A stretch of 64,000 nucleotides of DNA from Longimicrobium sp. (GCF_036388275.1 NZ_DASVSF010000099.1:1-64000), one strand, 5' to 3'; counted from the first letter of the stretch, positions 52,171 through 61,014 are shown. Numbers and translations are program-made. Notes: a model not told the origin generated them from the sequence alone.

Positions 52171-53391
52171 ATGAAGCCCCCAACGTTTTTCCGCGCCGCA
52201 CTCACCCTCCTCGGCGTGGCCGCACTGGCCGCCTGCGCCGACCAGCCCCTGGCCCCTCGCGCGACCCAGCCAGCAGGACCCGCGCTCACCGTGATTCCCA
52301 CCAACGCGCTGGCCTCCATCGACGCCGGCTCCACCCACAGCTGCGGCCTGACCTCCGCGGGCCAGGGCTGGTGCTGGGGCCGCAACAACGTCGGCCAGCT
52401 GGGCGACAGCACGGCCGCATCCACCACCGTGCCCGTCCCCGTCTTCCATCCCTCGGGCGTCACCTTCACCCAGGTGAGCGCGGGAGCCATCCACACCTGC
52501 GCCATCACCTCCGCGGGGCAGGCCTACTGCTGGGGCAGCAACGGCGACGGCCGCCTGGGCGACAGCACCACGGTCCTGCCGCTGATGCCCGTGGCCGTGA
52601 AGCCGCTCGGGGCCATCGCGTTCACCAGCATCAGCGCGGGCGGGTCCCACACCTGCGGGCTGAACGGCTCGGGCCAGGCGTACTGCTGGGGGAACAACTC
52701 GTCGGCGCAGATCGGCGACAGCACCAAGACCTTCGCCGTGACGCCGGTGGCGGTGCGCATGCCCGCCGGCGTCACGTTCAGCGCCATCGCCGCGGGGGGA
52801 ACACACACCTGCGCCCTGGCCACCACGGGCCAGGCCTACTGCTGGGGCTACGGCGGCGACGGCGCGGTGGGCAACAACTCCACGCTGGGCAGCCGCATTC
52901 CCGTCGCGGTGCAGCAGCCGGCGGGGGTAACGTTCACCTCCATCGCCACCGAGTACAACCACTCGTGCGGGCTGACCTCGGGCGGGCAGGCATACTGCTG
53001 GGGCTACAACTTCTACGGCCAGGTGGGCGACAGCACCACGGTGTCGCCGCGCAAGGTTCCCGTGGCCGTCGTGCAGCCCGCCGGCGTCACCTTCGTGCAG
53101 CTGTCCACCGGCGGCTCCCACACCTGTGGCGTGACCAGCGGCGGACAGGCTTACTGCTGGGGCCGCAACACGCAGGGGCAGTTCGGCGACGGCACGCTGA
53201 CGGGGGCGCTCACCCCCACCGCGGTCTCACAGCCCCTGGGCGTCAGCTACGGCCTGGTGACGGCCGGATCCGAGCAGACCTGCGGGCTGGACGGCGTGGG
53301 CCAGGCCTGGTGCTCGGGCCGCAACGACTTCTCGCAGCTGGGCGACGGAAGCACCACGCGGCGCACCTCGCCCGTAGCCGTTTCGCACTGA
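52171..53391 (+). CDS. RCC1-repeat lipoprotein
   Basis: 406 aa; lipobox ALAAC (Cys22). Seven RCC1 blades follow, each with the pattern AGSxHSCGLTSxGQxYCWGxN and GQLGDST (for example DAGSTHSCGLTSAGQGWCWG). The two cysteines of each blade (HTCG and YCWG) are conserved in all copies. RCC1 propellers bind proteins or chromatin in eukaryotes; bacterial secreted versions are common in large-genome soil bacteria, and their targets are unknown. It should be exported and lipid-anchored. Terminated by a 14-bp hairpin. Confidence 0.93.
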   Translation: MKPPTFFRAALTLLGVAALAACADQPLAPRATQPAGPALTVIPTNALASIDAGSTHSCGLTSAGQGWCWGRNNVGQLGDSTAASTTVPVPVFHPSGVTFTQVSAGAIHTCAITSAGQAYCWGSNGDGRLGDSTTVLPLMPVAVKPLGAIAFTSISAGGSHTCGLNGSGQAYCWGNNSSAQIGDSTKTFAVTPVAVRMPAGVTFSAIAAGGTHTCALATTGQAYCWGYGGDGAVGNNSTLGSRIPVAVQQPAGVTFTSIATEYNHSCGLTSGGQAYCWGYNFYGQVGDSTTVSPRKVPVAVVQPAGVTFVQLSTGGSHTCGVTSGGQAYCWGRNTQGQFGDGTLTGALTPTAVSQPLGVSYGLVTAGSEQTCGLDGVGQAWCSGRNDFSQLGDGSTTRRTSPVAVSH

Positions 53392-53414
53392 GCACATCAG
53401 GCAGTTGATTGGAC

Positions 53415-53451
53415 GGACGCGGCGGGCCGGATGCATCGGCCCGCCGCGTCC
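53415..53451 (+). terminator. Terminator of the RCC1 gene
   Basis: GGACGCGGCGGGCC and GGCCCGCCGCGTCC pair perfectly (14 bp) around a 9-nt loop, followed by TTCG. It is 23 bases after the stop. Confidence 0.85.
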
Positions 53452-53665
53452 TTCGTCGGGGTACCTGCATCATGCGTCCACCACCGTCTCTTAGCCGAGA
53501 AGATCAAGCGATGCCAGGTCGCGGTGGCCTGTTGATCAGGGGACCTTTGCCGCGGCCCTGCTTCCGCTTGCGGGGTGCACGGCCATGGGGCCAGGCGACG
53601 GGTTGATGTGGGGTTTTTTCGTTCCAAGGCATAGACTCGGCTCCGGGTGGGCGGGGGTAAAACGC
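53452..53665. other. Gene-free, structured region next to the candidate sRNA
   Basis: No protein-like frame. The + strand from about 53490 to 53619 can fold as a long rod (GATCAA with TTGATG, GTCGC with GCGAC, GTGGCC with GGCCAT, inner hairpin CCCTGC/GCGGGG) and ends in T6 at 53614-53619. This may be a second noncoding RNA, but the pairing is interrupted and was found by eye. Confidence 0.3.
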
Positions 53666-53739
53666 AAAAAAGCCCCAGCCACCCGGAATTGGGTGTGGGG
53701 CCTGTGGCGGTCGAGTTGTCTCCGCGCCATTGGCGCGTG
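53666..53739 (-). ncRNA. Candidate small RNA with own promoter and terminator
   Basis: Predicted minus-strand transcript of about 74 nt. It begins with a 6-bp hairpin (CGCGCC-AAT-GGCGCG, 53723-53737), has a short single-stranded linker, and ends with an intrinsic terminator: CACCC/GGGTG plus CCCC/GGGG arms at 53673-53700 followed by TTTTTT. No credible reading frame is inside it. No match to a known RNA family is recognised. Confidence 0.5.
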
Positions 53740-53745
53740 TCACAA

Positions 53746-53773
53746 GTATTACAAGGCTCGGCGCACCAGTCAA
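53746..53773 (-). promoter_or_regulatory. Sigma70-like promoter of the candidate sRNA
   Basis: On the minus strand TTGACT (53768-53773), 16 bases, TAATAC (53746-53751). Transcription would start at about 53739, exactly at the foot of the first hairpin. On the + strand the same DNA is upstream of the SDR gene. Confidence 0.5.
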
Positions 53774-53871
53774 CCCCCTCACTCGTTGAAATGAGCACCC
53801 AGCACGCGCGCGCGGGATTTGCGGCGGGCGTCGTCCCTCGCGGGTCGGCTCACACGAGATGGGAGATGCGG

Positions 53872-54474
53872 ATGAAGGTGCTGGTGATCGGGGCGACGGG
53901 AACCATCGGCCTCGCGGTGGCCGAAGCGCTGCGGGCGGAGCACGAGGTAGTTTCGGCGGCGCGGAGCAGCGGTGACGCGCGCGTGGACATCGCCTCGCCG
54001 GAGTCCATCCGCGGCCTGTTCCGGCAGGTGGGGCGCGTGGACGCGGTGGTGTCGTGCACGGGAAGCGCGGCGTTCAAGCCGCTGGACCAGCTTTCGGACG
54101 AGGACTTCGCGTTCAGCCTGTCGAACAAGCTGATGGGCCAGGTGAACGTGATCCGCTCCGGCCTGGAGCACGTCGCAGACGGCGGGTCCATCACCGTCAC
54201 CAGCGGCGTGCTGAGCCAGGAGCCCGCCCCCGGCACGTCGGCCATCAGCCTGGTGAACGCGGGGCTGGAGGGCTTCGCGCGGGCGGCCGCCCTGGATGCG
54301 CCGCGCGGAATCCGCATCAACGTGGTCAGCCCACCGTGGGTGAGCGAAACGCTCGAGGCGATGGGCCGCGACCCGGCCGGCGGCCTCCCCGCCGCGATCG
54401 TCGCCCACGCCTACGTGGATGCCGTCTCCGGCGCGTTCAACGGCCAGGTGCTCGACGCGCGAAAATACGCCTGA
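53872..54474 (+). CDS. Short-chain dehydrogenase/reductase
   Basis: 200 aa; ATG at 53872 with GGGAG 6 bases upstream (an ATG two codons earlier is possible). NAD(P) motif GATGTIGLAVAEAL at residues 7-20, SCTGSAAF in place of the usual NNAG, catalytic region SGVLSQEPAPGTSAISLVNAGLEGF with Ser but no standard Tyr-x3-Lys: the Tyr position is not obvious. It resembles the short SDRs annotated as 3-oxoacyl-ACP reductase-like or YwnB-like. Loss of the Tyr may mean altered chemistry. Stands alone, with a long hairpin after it. Confidence 0.85.
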   Translation: MKVLVIGATGTIGLAVAEALRAEHEVVSAARSSGDARVDIASPESIRGLFRQVGRVDAVVSCTGSAAFKPLDQLSDEDFAFSLSNKLMGQVNVIRSGLEHVADGGSITVTSGVLSQEPAPGTSAISLVNAGLEGFARAAALDAPRGIRINVVSPPWVSETLEAMGRDPAGGLPAAIVAHAYVDAVSGAFNGQVLDARKYA

Positions 54475-54493
54475 TCCTCGGCGCAACGTTCAC

Positions 54494-54540
54494 AGCAGAG
54501 CAGCAGGGGGAACTTCGCTCAGTTCCTCTGCTGCTCTGCT
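54494..54540. terminator. Convergent hairpin between SDR and luciferase-like genes
   Basis: AGCAGAGCAGCAG and its partner CTGCTGCTCTGCT form a stem of about 20 bp with one bulge and one mismatch, loop TCGCTC. It sits 19 bases after one stop codon and 16 before the other, so it likely terminates both genes. Confidence 0.75.
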
Positions 54541-54556
54541 GCTCTGCGTGCGATCA

Positions 54557-55552
54557 TCAGCCGATGCCGTACTCGCGCGCGAGGAGTTCGTACGAGCGCC
54601 GGCGGGCGGCGTGGCTGTGGACCGTGGTGATCACCATCACTTCGTCCGTGCCCGTTTCCACGACGACGGCGTCGATGCGCTCCCGCACGTCGGCCGGGGT
54701 GCCCACGAAGGTCAGCGCGCGGTAGCTCTCGGCCACGGCGCGCTCGCGCGGCGTGTAGGGATACGCCGTGGCTTCTTCGGGCGTGGGGATGGGGCCGAAC
54801 TCGCGCCGCTGCAGCCGCACCCACGCCAGCTGCATGGACGAGGCGAGAAACTCCGCTTCGTCGCGCGTTTCGGCGCACACGGCGGACACCGCCACGATGG
54901 CGTGCGGCGCCGGGAACGCGTCCGACGGCTGAAAGCTCTCGCGGTAGGCCTGGAACGCGGGCGCGGGCGGGCTGGGGCTGAAGTGCCGCGCGAACGAGTA
55001 GCCCAGCCCCAGCGAGCCCGCCAGCCGGGCGCTCGCGCCGCTGGAGCCCAGCAGCCACACCGGCGGCAGCGGCACGTCGCCGGGCACCACGCGCACCCCG
55101 CGGAAGGGGTGCCCCTCGCCGTAGCCGCCGCGCGAAAGCGAGAACATCTCCTCCAGCTGCTGCGGAAACTGCTCGGCGTCGAAGGGCCGCAGCGCGCTCG
55201 ACGTCACCGGGTCCGTCCCCGGGGCCCGGCCGATTCCTAAGTCGATGCGGCCGGGATGCAGCGCGTTGAGCGTGTGGAACGCCTCGGCAATGCGCAGGGG
55301 GGCGTGGTTGGGCAGCATGATGCCGCCCGACCCCAGGCGGATGCGCGAGGTGGCCGCGGCCACGTGCGCGATGACGATCTCCGGGACTGAGCTGGCGATG
55401 CTGGGCATGCCGTGGTGCTCGGCGTACCAGCACCGGGCGAAGCCCAGCCGCTCGGCGAACTGCGCCAGGTCTACCGCGTTCCTCAGGGCCTCGCTCGCCG
55501 TCGACCCCGACGCGACGGGCGCCAGGTCCAGCACCGAAAGGGGAACCGCCAT
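54557..55552 (-). CDS. Luciferase-like flavin-dependent monooxygenase (MsnO8-type LLM)
   Basis: 331 aa from ATG at 55552, with GGAGAAGG about 8 bases upstream. Motifs: SVLDLAPVASGSTASEALRN at the start (typical of the MsnO8 subgroup), RCWYAEHHGMPSIASSVPEI, RLGSGGIMLPNHAPLRIAE, GRIDLGIGRAPGTD and PPVWLLGSSGASARLA. The fold is a TIM barrel that uses reduced FMN to oxidise small molecules; substrates of this subgroup are mostly unknown. Monocistronic. Confidence 0.92.
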   Translation of the reverse strand: MAVPLSVLDLAPVASGSTASEALRNAVDLAQFAERLGFARCWYAEHHGMPSIASSVPEIVIAHVAAATSRIRLGSGGIMLPNHAPLRIAEAFHTLNALHPGRIDLGIGRAPGTDPVTSSALRPFDAEQFPQQLEEMFSLSRGGYGEGHPFRGVRVVPGDVPLPPVWLLGSSGASARLAGSLGLGYSFARHFSPSPPAPAFQAYRESFQPSDAFPAPHAIVAVSAVCAETRDEAEFLASSMQLAWVRLQRREFGPIPTPEEATAYPYTPRERAVAESYRALTFVGTPADVRERIDAVVVETGTDEVMVITTVHSHAARRRSYELLAREYGIG

Positions 55553-55602
55553 GTCCGATCCTTCTCCTCGACAAAACGAAACGATCAGGCGCGGAGCAAA
55601 GC

Positions 55603-55631
55603 GGCCCACGGCGGAGTTGCCGCCGTGGGCC
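55603..55631 (-). terminator. Terminator of the small lipoprotein gene
   Basis: GGCCCACGGCGG-CAACT-CCGCCGTGGGCC on the minus strand, a perfect 12-bp stem followed by GCTTTGC. It lies 32 bases after the stop. Confidence 0.8.
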
Positions 55632-55663
55632 CTGGTGAGGCGCTCCCGCGGCCCGGTCCGCGG

Positions 55664-56050
55664 CTACGGTCTGCGTACCGAGATGGACGACGACTGGATC
55701 AGGTCCTCGACGCGAAGCGCCACCCGCTCTCCAGGCGCCACGCGCACGCTCCCGCTGGTGTACCTGGCATCACCACCGATGACGTCGGCGCCGACCTGCA
55801 GCGTCTCGGACTGCCCCGCCGACATGCCGCGGTAGGTGAACGTCGCCGTCCGCCCGGACACGACGGTACCCAGCCGCACCGACGTGCCGCCGCGGACGAC
55901 GTACACCCGCACGTCGCGCCGGTTCTGGTTGCTGACCTCCACCGTCACCGGCTCCGCCGCCGCTTTCCGGCTCGAGCCCGACGCCGAAGCACACGCCGCC
56001 GCAACGAGAACGGCCGCCGACATCACCAGCGCGCGTAGTAGGTTTTTCAT
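55664..56050 (-). CDS. Small exported lipoprotein
   Basis: 128 aa; start at ATG 56050. Signal peptide LVMSAAVLVAAAC with lipobox AAAC (Cys20). The mature part is a single beta-rich domain (VTVEVSNQNRRDVRVYVVRG, RLGTVVSGRTATFTY, VRVAPGERVALRVED) that looks like an immunoglobulin-like or DUF-type sandwich. No family name can be given. Transcribed alone, between two strong hairpins. Confidence 0.75.
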   Translation of the reverse strand: MKNLLRALVMSAAVLVAAACASASGSSRKAAAEPVTVEVSNQNRRDVRVYVVRGGTSVRLGTVVSGRTATFTYRGMSAGQSETLQVGADVIGGDARYTSGSVRVAPGERVALRVEDLIQSSSISVRRP

Positions 56051-56135
56051 GGTTCCGTCCGGGTTCGAGACGTGGCTCGACCCTGATGGGCAAGCCGTGA
56101 AGGAGAGGGGAAGCAACGCGTGGTGCGGGATGAAA

Positions 56136-56168
56136 GCGGCGCCCGGGGAATGGTCCCCCGGGCGCCGC
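56136..56168 (-). terminator. Terminator of the susC-susD operon
   Basis: GCGGCGCCCGGGG pairs perfectly with CCCCGGGCGCCGC (13 bp, 7-nt loop) and is followed on the minus strand by TTTCATC. It starts 26 bases after the susD stop. Confidence 0.85.
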
Positions 56169-56193
56169 ATCGATCAGCCTGCACCGGCCGTGC

Positions 56194-57609
56194 TCAGCAC
56201 CCTGGCGCCGAGCCCGCGCCACCGCGCGCGAGGCACTCCACGAAGGGAATCGGGAAGAACTCGATCGACTTGTCGCCCGAACGCGGATAGTTGGTCAGCG
56301 TGCCCAGGCGGCCGAAGCGGCGCAGGTCGAGCCAGCGGTACCCGCCCTCGTACATCAGGGAGTACCGGCGCTCGTACAGCAGCGCGGTGATGAACGCATC
56401 GTCGGTCGTCGGCATTGCGATCGCCGCCAGCCCGCCCGAGTTCGTGCGCACGAAGTTCAGGTCCGCCAGCGCGCCGGGCTTGTCACCCGTGAACCAGCGA
56501 GCTTCGGCGCGCGAAAGGATCAGCTCCTCGTTGCGCACCCAGGGAATGGGCGAAGCCGCGCCGCCGGAGCCGAAGAACGGCGCCGCGCGGTAATGCTTGA
56601 ATCGCAGCGAGCTGATGATGTTGTACCGGTTGATGGTGGTGCCGGTGGTGTCCACCTTGAGCAGGAAGCGCTCGTCGCGCGTCCCGTTCGCCTTGAGCTG
56701 CGCGTCGGTCCGCAGCGTGGGCTCCGCCACCTCGGGCGAGCCCGTGGCGAGCGCGTTCGCCCGGTCGCCCGAGGCGGCGCTGAAGGTGTAGTACCCACCG
56801 CGGTTGAACTCCGCCCGCGAACCGCTCGAGGTGCTGATGAACGACTCGCCAAGGCTCGTCAGCGCGGCGGCGTAGTCCTTGGTGAGGATGTCCAGCCGCG
56901 AGCGAAGCCCCCGGTTGAACTGCCGGAACGTCGTGCTCGGGTTGCTCAGGTTCAGCCCCGAGCCGGTCAGGCCGGAGGGCAGCTTGAAGGTGAACGTCGT
57001 TCCGCCCTTGGCCAGGTGGACCGCGCCTTCGTCGAGCAGCTGGCGCGCCTTGGCGTAGACCTCCGCCTGCGGCTTCAGCGGCGCCGGTTCCGCGAGCGGG
57101 TCGGCGCTCACGTCGACCACGCCGTACTGGTGCATCATGGCGATCACCAGGTACTCGCTCCCCATCACCGTCTTCACGAAGCCGCGGAGCCCCTCCTTCT
57201 GCGCGTCGGTGTACTCCGTAGCCGCCACCTTGTCGATGGCCGTAAGGAGCACGTTCCCCTGCGCGATGGTGCCGTACGGGTTCAGGAAGTTGTGGTTGCC
57301 CGCGAAGCTCGACGGGTCGATCTGGCCGGTGACGAGCTCGGTGACGTACCGGCTCTCGTTCGGGTCCAGGTAGTGCGCCTCGCGGCCCACGATCCCGGTG
57401 AGGCGCACGCGAGTCGCCGGGTCGATGCGCGCCGAAGCGAGCATGCCGGCCGCCGCCGCGTCCACCAGGGTGCGGTTGGGGTTGGTCTGCAGGTCGCTGA
57501 AGCCCGCCCGGTTGTAGTCGGGCACGTTGATGTCCGAGCACGCGCCGGTGGCGAGGACCAGGGCGAGCGCGGAGGCAACGTACCGTTGCCTGTTGCTTGG
57601 AATTCGCAT
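56194..57609 (-). CDS. SusD/RagB-family outer-membrane substrate-binding lipoprotein
   Basis: 471 aa; ATG at 57609. Lipobox LATGAC (Cys24). The TPR-like helices and the C-terminal block WVRNEELILSRAEARWFTG, LNFVRTNSGG and LYERRYSLMYEGGYRWLDLRR are classic for SusD. The family caps a SusC-type TonB-dependent transporter on the outside of the outer membrane and hands over the substrate, usually a glycan or peptide. It lies 8 bases after susC, as expected. No hydrolase or sugar gene is near, so the substrate may not be a glycan. In Gemmatimonadota such pairs are common. Confidence 0.95.
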   Translation of the reverse strand: MRIPSNRQRYVASALALVLATGACSDINVPDYNRAGFSDLQTNPNRTLVDAAAAGMLASARIDPATRVRLTGIVGREAHYLDPNESRYVTELVTGQIDPSSFAGNHNFLNPYGTIAQGNVLLTAIDKVAATEYTDAQKEGLRGFVKTVMGSEYLVIAMMHQYGVVDVSADPLAEPAPLKPQAEVYAKARQLLDEGAVHLAKGGTTFTFKLPSGLTGSGLNLSNPSTTFRQFNRGLRSRLDILTKDYAAALTSLGESFISTSSGSRAEFNRGGYYTFSAASGDRANALATGSPEVAEPTLRTDAQLKANGTRDERFLLKVDTTGTTINRYNIISSLRFKHYRAAPFFGSGGAASPIPWVRNEELILSRAEARWFTGDKPGALADLNFVRTNSGGLAAIAMPTTDDAFITALLYERRYSLMYEGGYRWLDLRRFGRLGTLTNYPRSGDKSIEFFPIPFVECLARGGAGSAPGC

Positions 57610-57617
57610 GTAATCTC

Positions 57618-60600
57618 TCAGAACTCGAGGTTGACGCCGAGCGAGTAGACGCGGCTCGGCGGGAACGGAGTCACGTCCTGGTTACGGCCAGCGGACACGT
57701 TCCCGAAGTTGCTGACTTCCGGGTCATAGCCCGAGTAGTCGGTCCAGGTCATGAGGTTGCGCCCCGAAAGCTGCAGCTGCGCCCCGCGCACACGGCCGCC
57801 CAGCATCTGCGTCGGCACGTCGTAGCTCAGCGCGAGCTCGCGCAGCTTCACGAAGCTGCCGTCCTCGATGTACACCGGCAGGTTGTTGGGCGACGCGAAG
57901 AGGAACAGGCGCTCCTCACCCGAGAGGCAGGTCGTTCCGCACGAAGAGAACGGGCGGCTCTCGATGAGGTGGCCGTCGGCGTCGCGCTTGAGGTTGCTGG
58001 GCGCGTCGTAATCCGGCGCCGTGAAGGCACCGTCGTAGTAGTTGCGCGTCAGGTTCACCACCAGGCCGCCCTTGCTCCAGTCGAAGAGCGAGCTGAGGCG
58101 GAAGCGCCCGAACTGCAGGTCGTTCAGGAAGCCCATCTGGAAGTCCGGCTCGGACTCGCCGATCGGGTCGACCTTGAGAACGCCGGCCTCGTCGCGCCCG
58201 TTGTTGGCGAACACCGTGGTGGGCGAGTAGCCCTTGCGGATCCGGTAGCTGCCGTAGGAGTTGCCGAACGAGTTGCCGGCGCTGAACTCCGGCACCGGAA
58301 GGTCGGTGACCTCGGTGCGGTTGTGCGAGAAGGTGGTGGTGGTGTTCCACTGGAAGGCGCCACGCTGGATCGGCGTGCCCTCGAGCGACACTTCCACACC
58401 CCGGCTCTGCATTTCGCCGCCGTTGAAGTACTCGATCGTGAACCCGCTCGACTGCGGCAGCGTGCGCGACAGCAGCAGCTGGGTGATCGTGCGGCTGTAC
58501 GCCGTTACGGCCAGCTGGGCGCGGCGGCCGAACAGCGTGGCGTCGAAGCCGCCCTCGAGCTCGGTAACGCGCTCCGGGCGAAGCGTGGAGGAGCCGATCG
58601 CGCCGTTGATGGTGAGCTGCGGATTGCCTTCCGTGTTGCTCACCGACAGCGGGGTGTACTTCTGGGCGTACTGCGGCTCACTCCCGCTGGACCCGAAGGC
58701 GGTGCGGAGCTTGAGCTGGTCCAGGAAGCCGAACGACCGCGGGAAATTGTACGCGGCCGCCGCCTTGGGGTAGTAATAGTACTGCTCGGTGTCGGCGTTG
58801 TTGCTGCTGCGGTCGCCGCGAAGGCTCGCCGTGAGCGAGAGGCTCTCGTTGAACAGGAGCAGCTCCTCCTGCACGTAGCCGCCGAAGGTACGCACGCGCT
58901 GGCGCGAGCCGGCCGAAAGCTGGTTGGCGGCCTGGAACGGCAGCTCGAGGCTGCCCAGCAGGTAGCGGCCCGTCACCTGGGCCAGGCGCAGGTCGCGGTC
59001 TTCGTACTGCACACCGCCGGACGTGGTGGCCGAGAAGGCACCCGACTCCGGACGCAGGGTGTGCACCAGGTTGACGTTGGTGTTCAGGTTCAGGTTCCTG
59101 CCGCCGCCGCTCACCGTGGTACCCGGGTTGGCCGGGTCGGCCTGCACCTGCAGGCTGGGCGGGAAGTACAGGCGGTTGTCCTGATTGAAGTAGTCGGCGC
59201 CGCCGGTGGCCACCAGGCGAAGCTCGTGCGCGCCACGGCTCAGAAGGTCGAACTGCGCGTTCGCGGAGCCGATCACCCGCCACACGTCCTCATCGTTCGT
59301 GGAAAGCTCCGACGTTTCCAGCGGATTGCTGTCCAGGAACGGGTTGCGCGGGTAAAGGCCGTTCTTCGGCCGGTAGCTGACGAAGTTCGGGGTGAACGAG
59401 ATGGCGCTGACGTAGCTGGCGCCGGTGTTGTCGTTGCCCGTCACGCCGCGCGCGGCCACCGAGTGCAGGATGTTGCTGGTCGCCGAGAACCGGGCGCGCC
59501 GTCCCACCTGCTGGCTCACGTTCAGGTTCAGCGACTGCTTCTCGTAGCCCGTGTTCGCCGCGATGCCCTCGTCGTTCTGAACCAGGCCCGAGAGGAAGTA
59601 CTGCGTGGTCTCGCTGCCGCCACCCACGCTGAACGTGGTCTGGCGCTGCGGGGCCTTGCGCCCGAACACCTCGCGCTCCAGGTCGTACGTCGCGATGGGC
59701 GACCCGTCGGCGTTGAAGTACTGGCCGACCGTGGTGGCGTCGACGTAGCCGGCGTCCATGGCCCGCTCCGCCGTCCACTCGCGCGAACCCAGGGTACGCG
59801 AAAGCTCCGCGTAGCCGAAGCGCTGCGAGAACGTGTACCGGGGCGCGCCCGCACGGCCACGCTTGGTGGTGATCACCACCACGCCGGCCGCGGCCCGCGA
59901 GCCGTAGATCGAGGCGGCGGACGCACCCTTCAGGATCTCGATGCTCTCGATGTCGTTCGGGTTGAGGTCCGAGATGCGGTTGACGACCACGTCCTGCGTC
60001 GAAAAGTTCACACCCACGGCACTCGCCGCACGCGAGATGGCGTTCTGGCCGCCGGGAATGGCCACGTCGCTGACCACCACGCCGTCCACCACGTACAGCG
60101 GGGTGGAGTTGCCGGTGATGGTCGCCGGGCCGCGCAGGCGGATCTGCACGCCGCCGCCGGGGGCGCCGGAGTTGGTGCGGATGGTCGCGCCGGCTACCTT
60201 GCCCTGGAGCGCGCGGTCTACCGTCTGGGCAGGCGCGTTCCCCACCAGCTGCCGTGCATTCACCACGGCGACGTCGTTGGCGAGGTTCTCACGCCGTACG
60301 GCGGTGGCCTGGCCGGTGACGACGACGGCATCCAGGTTCAGGATGTCGTCCTGCAGCCGCACGTCTACCGAGCTCTGTGCCGCGGCTACGGCGACCGTGC
60401 GGGTGGCGAGGCCGAGCCGGCGAACGGTGAGCGAAGTGGCGCCAGCCGGAACGGAGATCGTGTAGCGGCCGGCGGCGTCCGTCTGGACTCCGCGCGTGGT
60501 GCCCGTGATCGTGACCGAGGCGCCGCCGACCGGGCGCTGGTCGGGCCCGGTCACCGTGCCGCTCACCTGCCGCTGCTGGGCGGAAGCGTCGGAGGCGCTG

Positions 60601-60650
60601 CCGGCGATCAGCAGCAGCGTCAACACAAACAATAGAATTCGTTTCGACAT
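57618..60650 (-). CDS. SusC/RagA-family TonB-dependent outer-membrane transporter
   Basis: 1010 aa; ATG at 60650 with GAGG about 7 bases upstream. Signal peptide ends at DASAQ. Then a carboxypeptidase-regulatory-like domain (SGTVTGPDQRPVGGASVTI, about 28-110), the plug (QTVDRALQGKVAGATI; the SusC hallmark IEILKGASAASIYGSRAAAG near 245) and a 22-strand barrel ending in aromatic PPSRVYSLGVNLEF. It imports large nutrients across the outer membrane with TonB energy. The longer upstream frame has no signal sequence and is not coding. susD follows at 8 bases. Confidence 0.96.
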   Translation of the reverse strand: MSKRILLFVLTLLLIAGSASDASAQQRQVSGTVTGPDQRPVGGASVTITGTTRGVQTDAAGRYTISVPAGATSLTVRRLGLATRTVAVAAAQSSVDVRLQDDILNLDAVVVTGQATAVRRENLANDVAVVNARQLVGNAPAQTVDRALQGKVAGATIRTNSGAPGGGVQIRLRGPATITGNSTPLYVVDGVVVSDVAIPGGQNAISRAASAVGVNFSTQDVVVNRISDLNPNDIESIEILKGASAASIYGSRAAAGVVVITTKRGRAGAPRYTFSQRFGYAELSRTLGSREWTAERAMDAGYVDATTVGQYFNADGSPIATYDLEREVFGRKAPQRQTTFSVGGGSETTQYFLSGLVQNDEGIAANTGYEKQSLNLNVSQQVGRRARFSATSNILHSVAARGVTGNDNTGASYVSAISFTPNFVSYRPKNGLYPRNPFLDSNPLETSELSTNDEDVWRVIGSANAQFDLLSRGAHELRLVATGGADYFNQDNRLYFPPSLQVQADPANPGTTVSGGGRNLNLNTNVNLVHTLRPESGAFSATTSGGVQYEDRDLRLAQVTGRYLLGSLELPFQAANQLSAGSRQRVRTFGGYVQEELLLFNESLSLTASLRGDRSSNNADTEQYYYYPKAAAAYNFPRSFGFLDQLKLRTAFGSSGSEPQYAQKYTPLSVSNTEGNPQLTINGAIGSSTLRPERVTELEGGFDATLFGRRAQLAVTAYSRTITQLLLSRTLPQSSGFTIEYFNGGEMQSRGVEVSLEGTPIQRGAFQWNTTTTFSHNRTEVTDLPVPEFSAGNSFGNSYGSYRIRKGYSPTTVFANNGRDEAGVLKVDPIGESEPDFQMGFLNDLQFGRFRLSSLFDWSKGGLVVNLTRNYYDGAFTAPDYDAPSNLKRDADGHLIESRPFSSCGTTCLSGEERLFLFASPNNLPVYIEDGSFVKLRELALSYDVPTQMLGGRVRGAQLQLSGRNLMTWTDYSGYDPEVSNFGNVSAGRNQDVTPFPPSRVYSLGVNLEF

Positions 60651-60919
60651 ACATCCTCGTGGGGGGGTGTTTGAGAACTCACGCGTACCGCGGCTGTGCG
60701 AGATGACCTCTCGATGCGCAGGGGTGGAATGGGAATGCGCGAGCGCCATGGCTCCCGCATGGAGCGGACGTCCGAACACACAGAAGGGACGGCAGGGCTG
60801 AGAGTACCGGAGGCCAGGCTGGCCGGAAGGTGGTCTGAATGAAGGAAGGTACGGCGTCGCCATGACTTGCGCAAGCTACTCTGCTGTTGACGGGGCTCGG
60901 CTCACGGGAAGCGCGCACG

Positions 60920-61014
60920 GGGAGGGTCTGCGCCGGCCCCTCCCTTTCGCTTGTGCACTGCCGCGGGTACGCTGGGTGCATCCAGAGCAGGTCGGCGGCC
61001 CGGTGGCCGCCTTT
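60920..61014 (+). promoter_or_regulatory. Two tandem attenuator-like hairpins in the leader of the MFS gene
   Basis: Hairpin 1: GGGAGGG/CCCTCCC (60920-60944) followed by TTTCG. Hairpin 2: GGCGGCC-CGGT-GGCCGCC (60994-61011) followed by TTTCG. Both have the shape of weak intrinsic terminators and lie between the divergent susC start and the probable MFS start. The pattern suggests control by transcription termination in the leader. Confidence 0.4.

Noticed and set aside
53504..53782. Possible 92-aa minus-strand gene
   Set aside because: It overlaps the candidate sRNA and its terminator, has no ribosome site, and the translation (Pro/Arg/Gly-rich) is not protein-like.
57597..60635. 1012-codon + strand frame opposite susC
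   Set aside because: Shadow of the TonB-dependent transporter; repetitive Arg/Val/His composition without signal peptide or domain.
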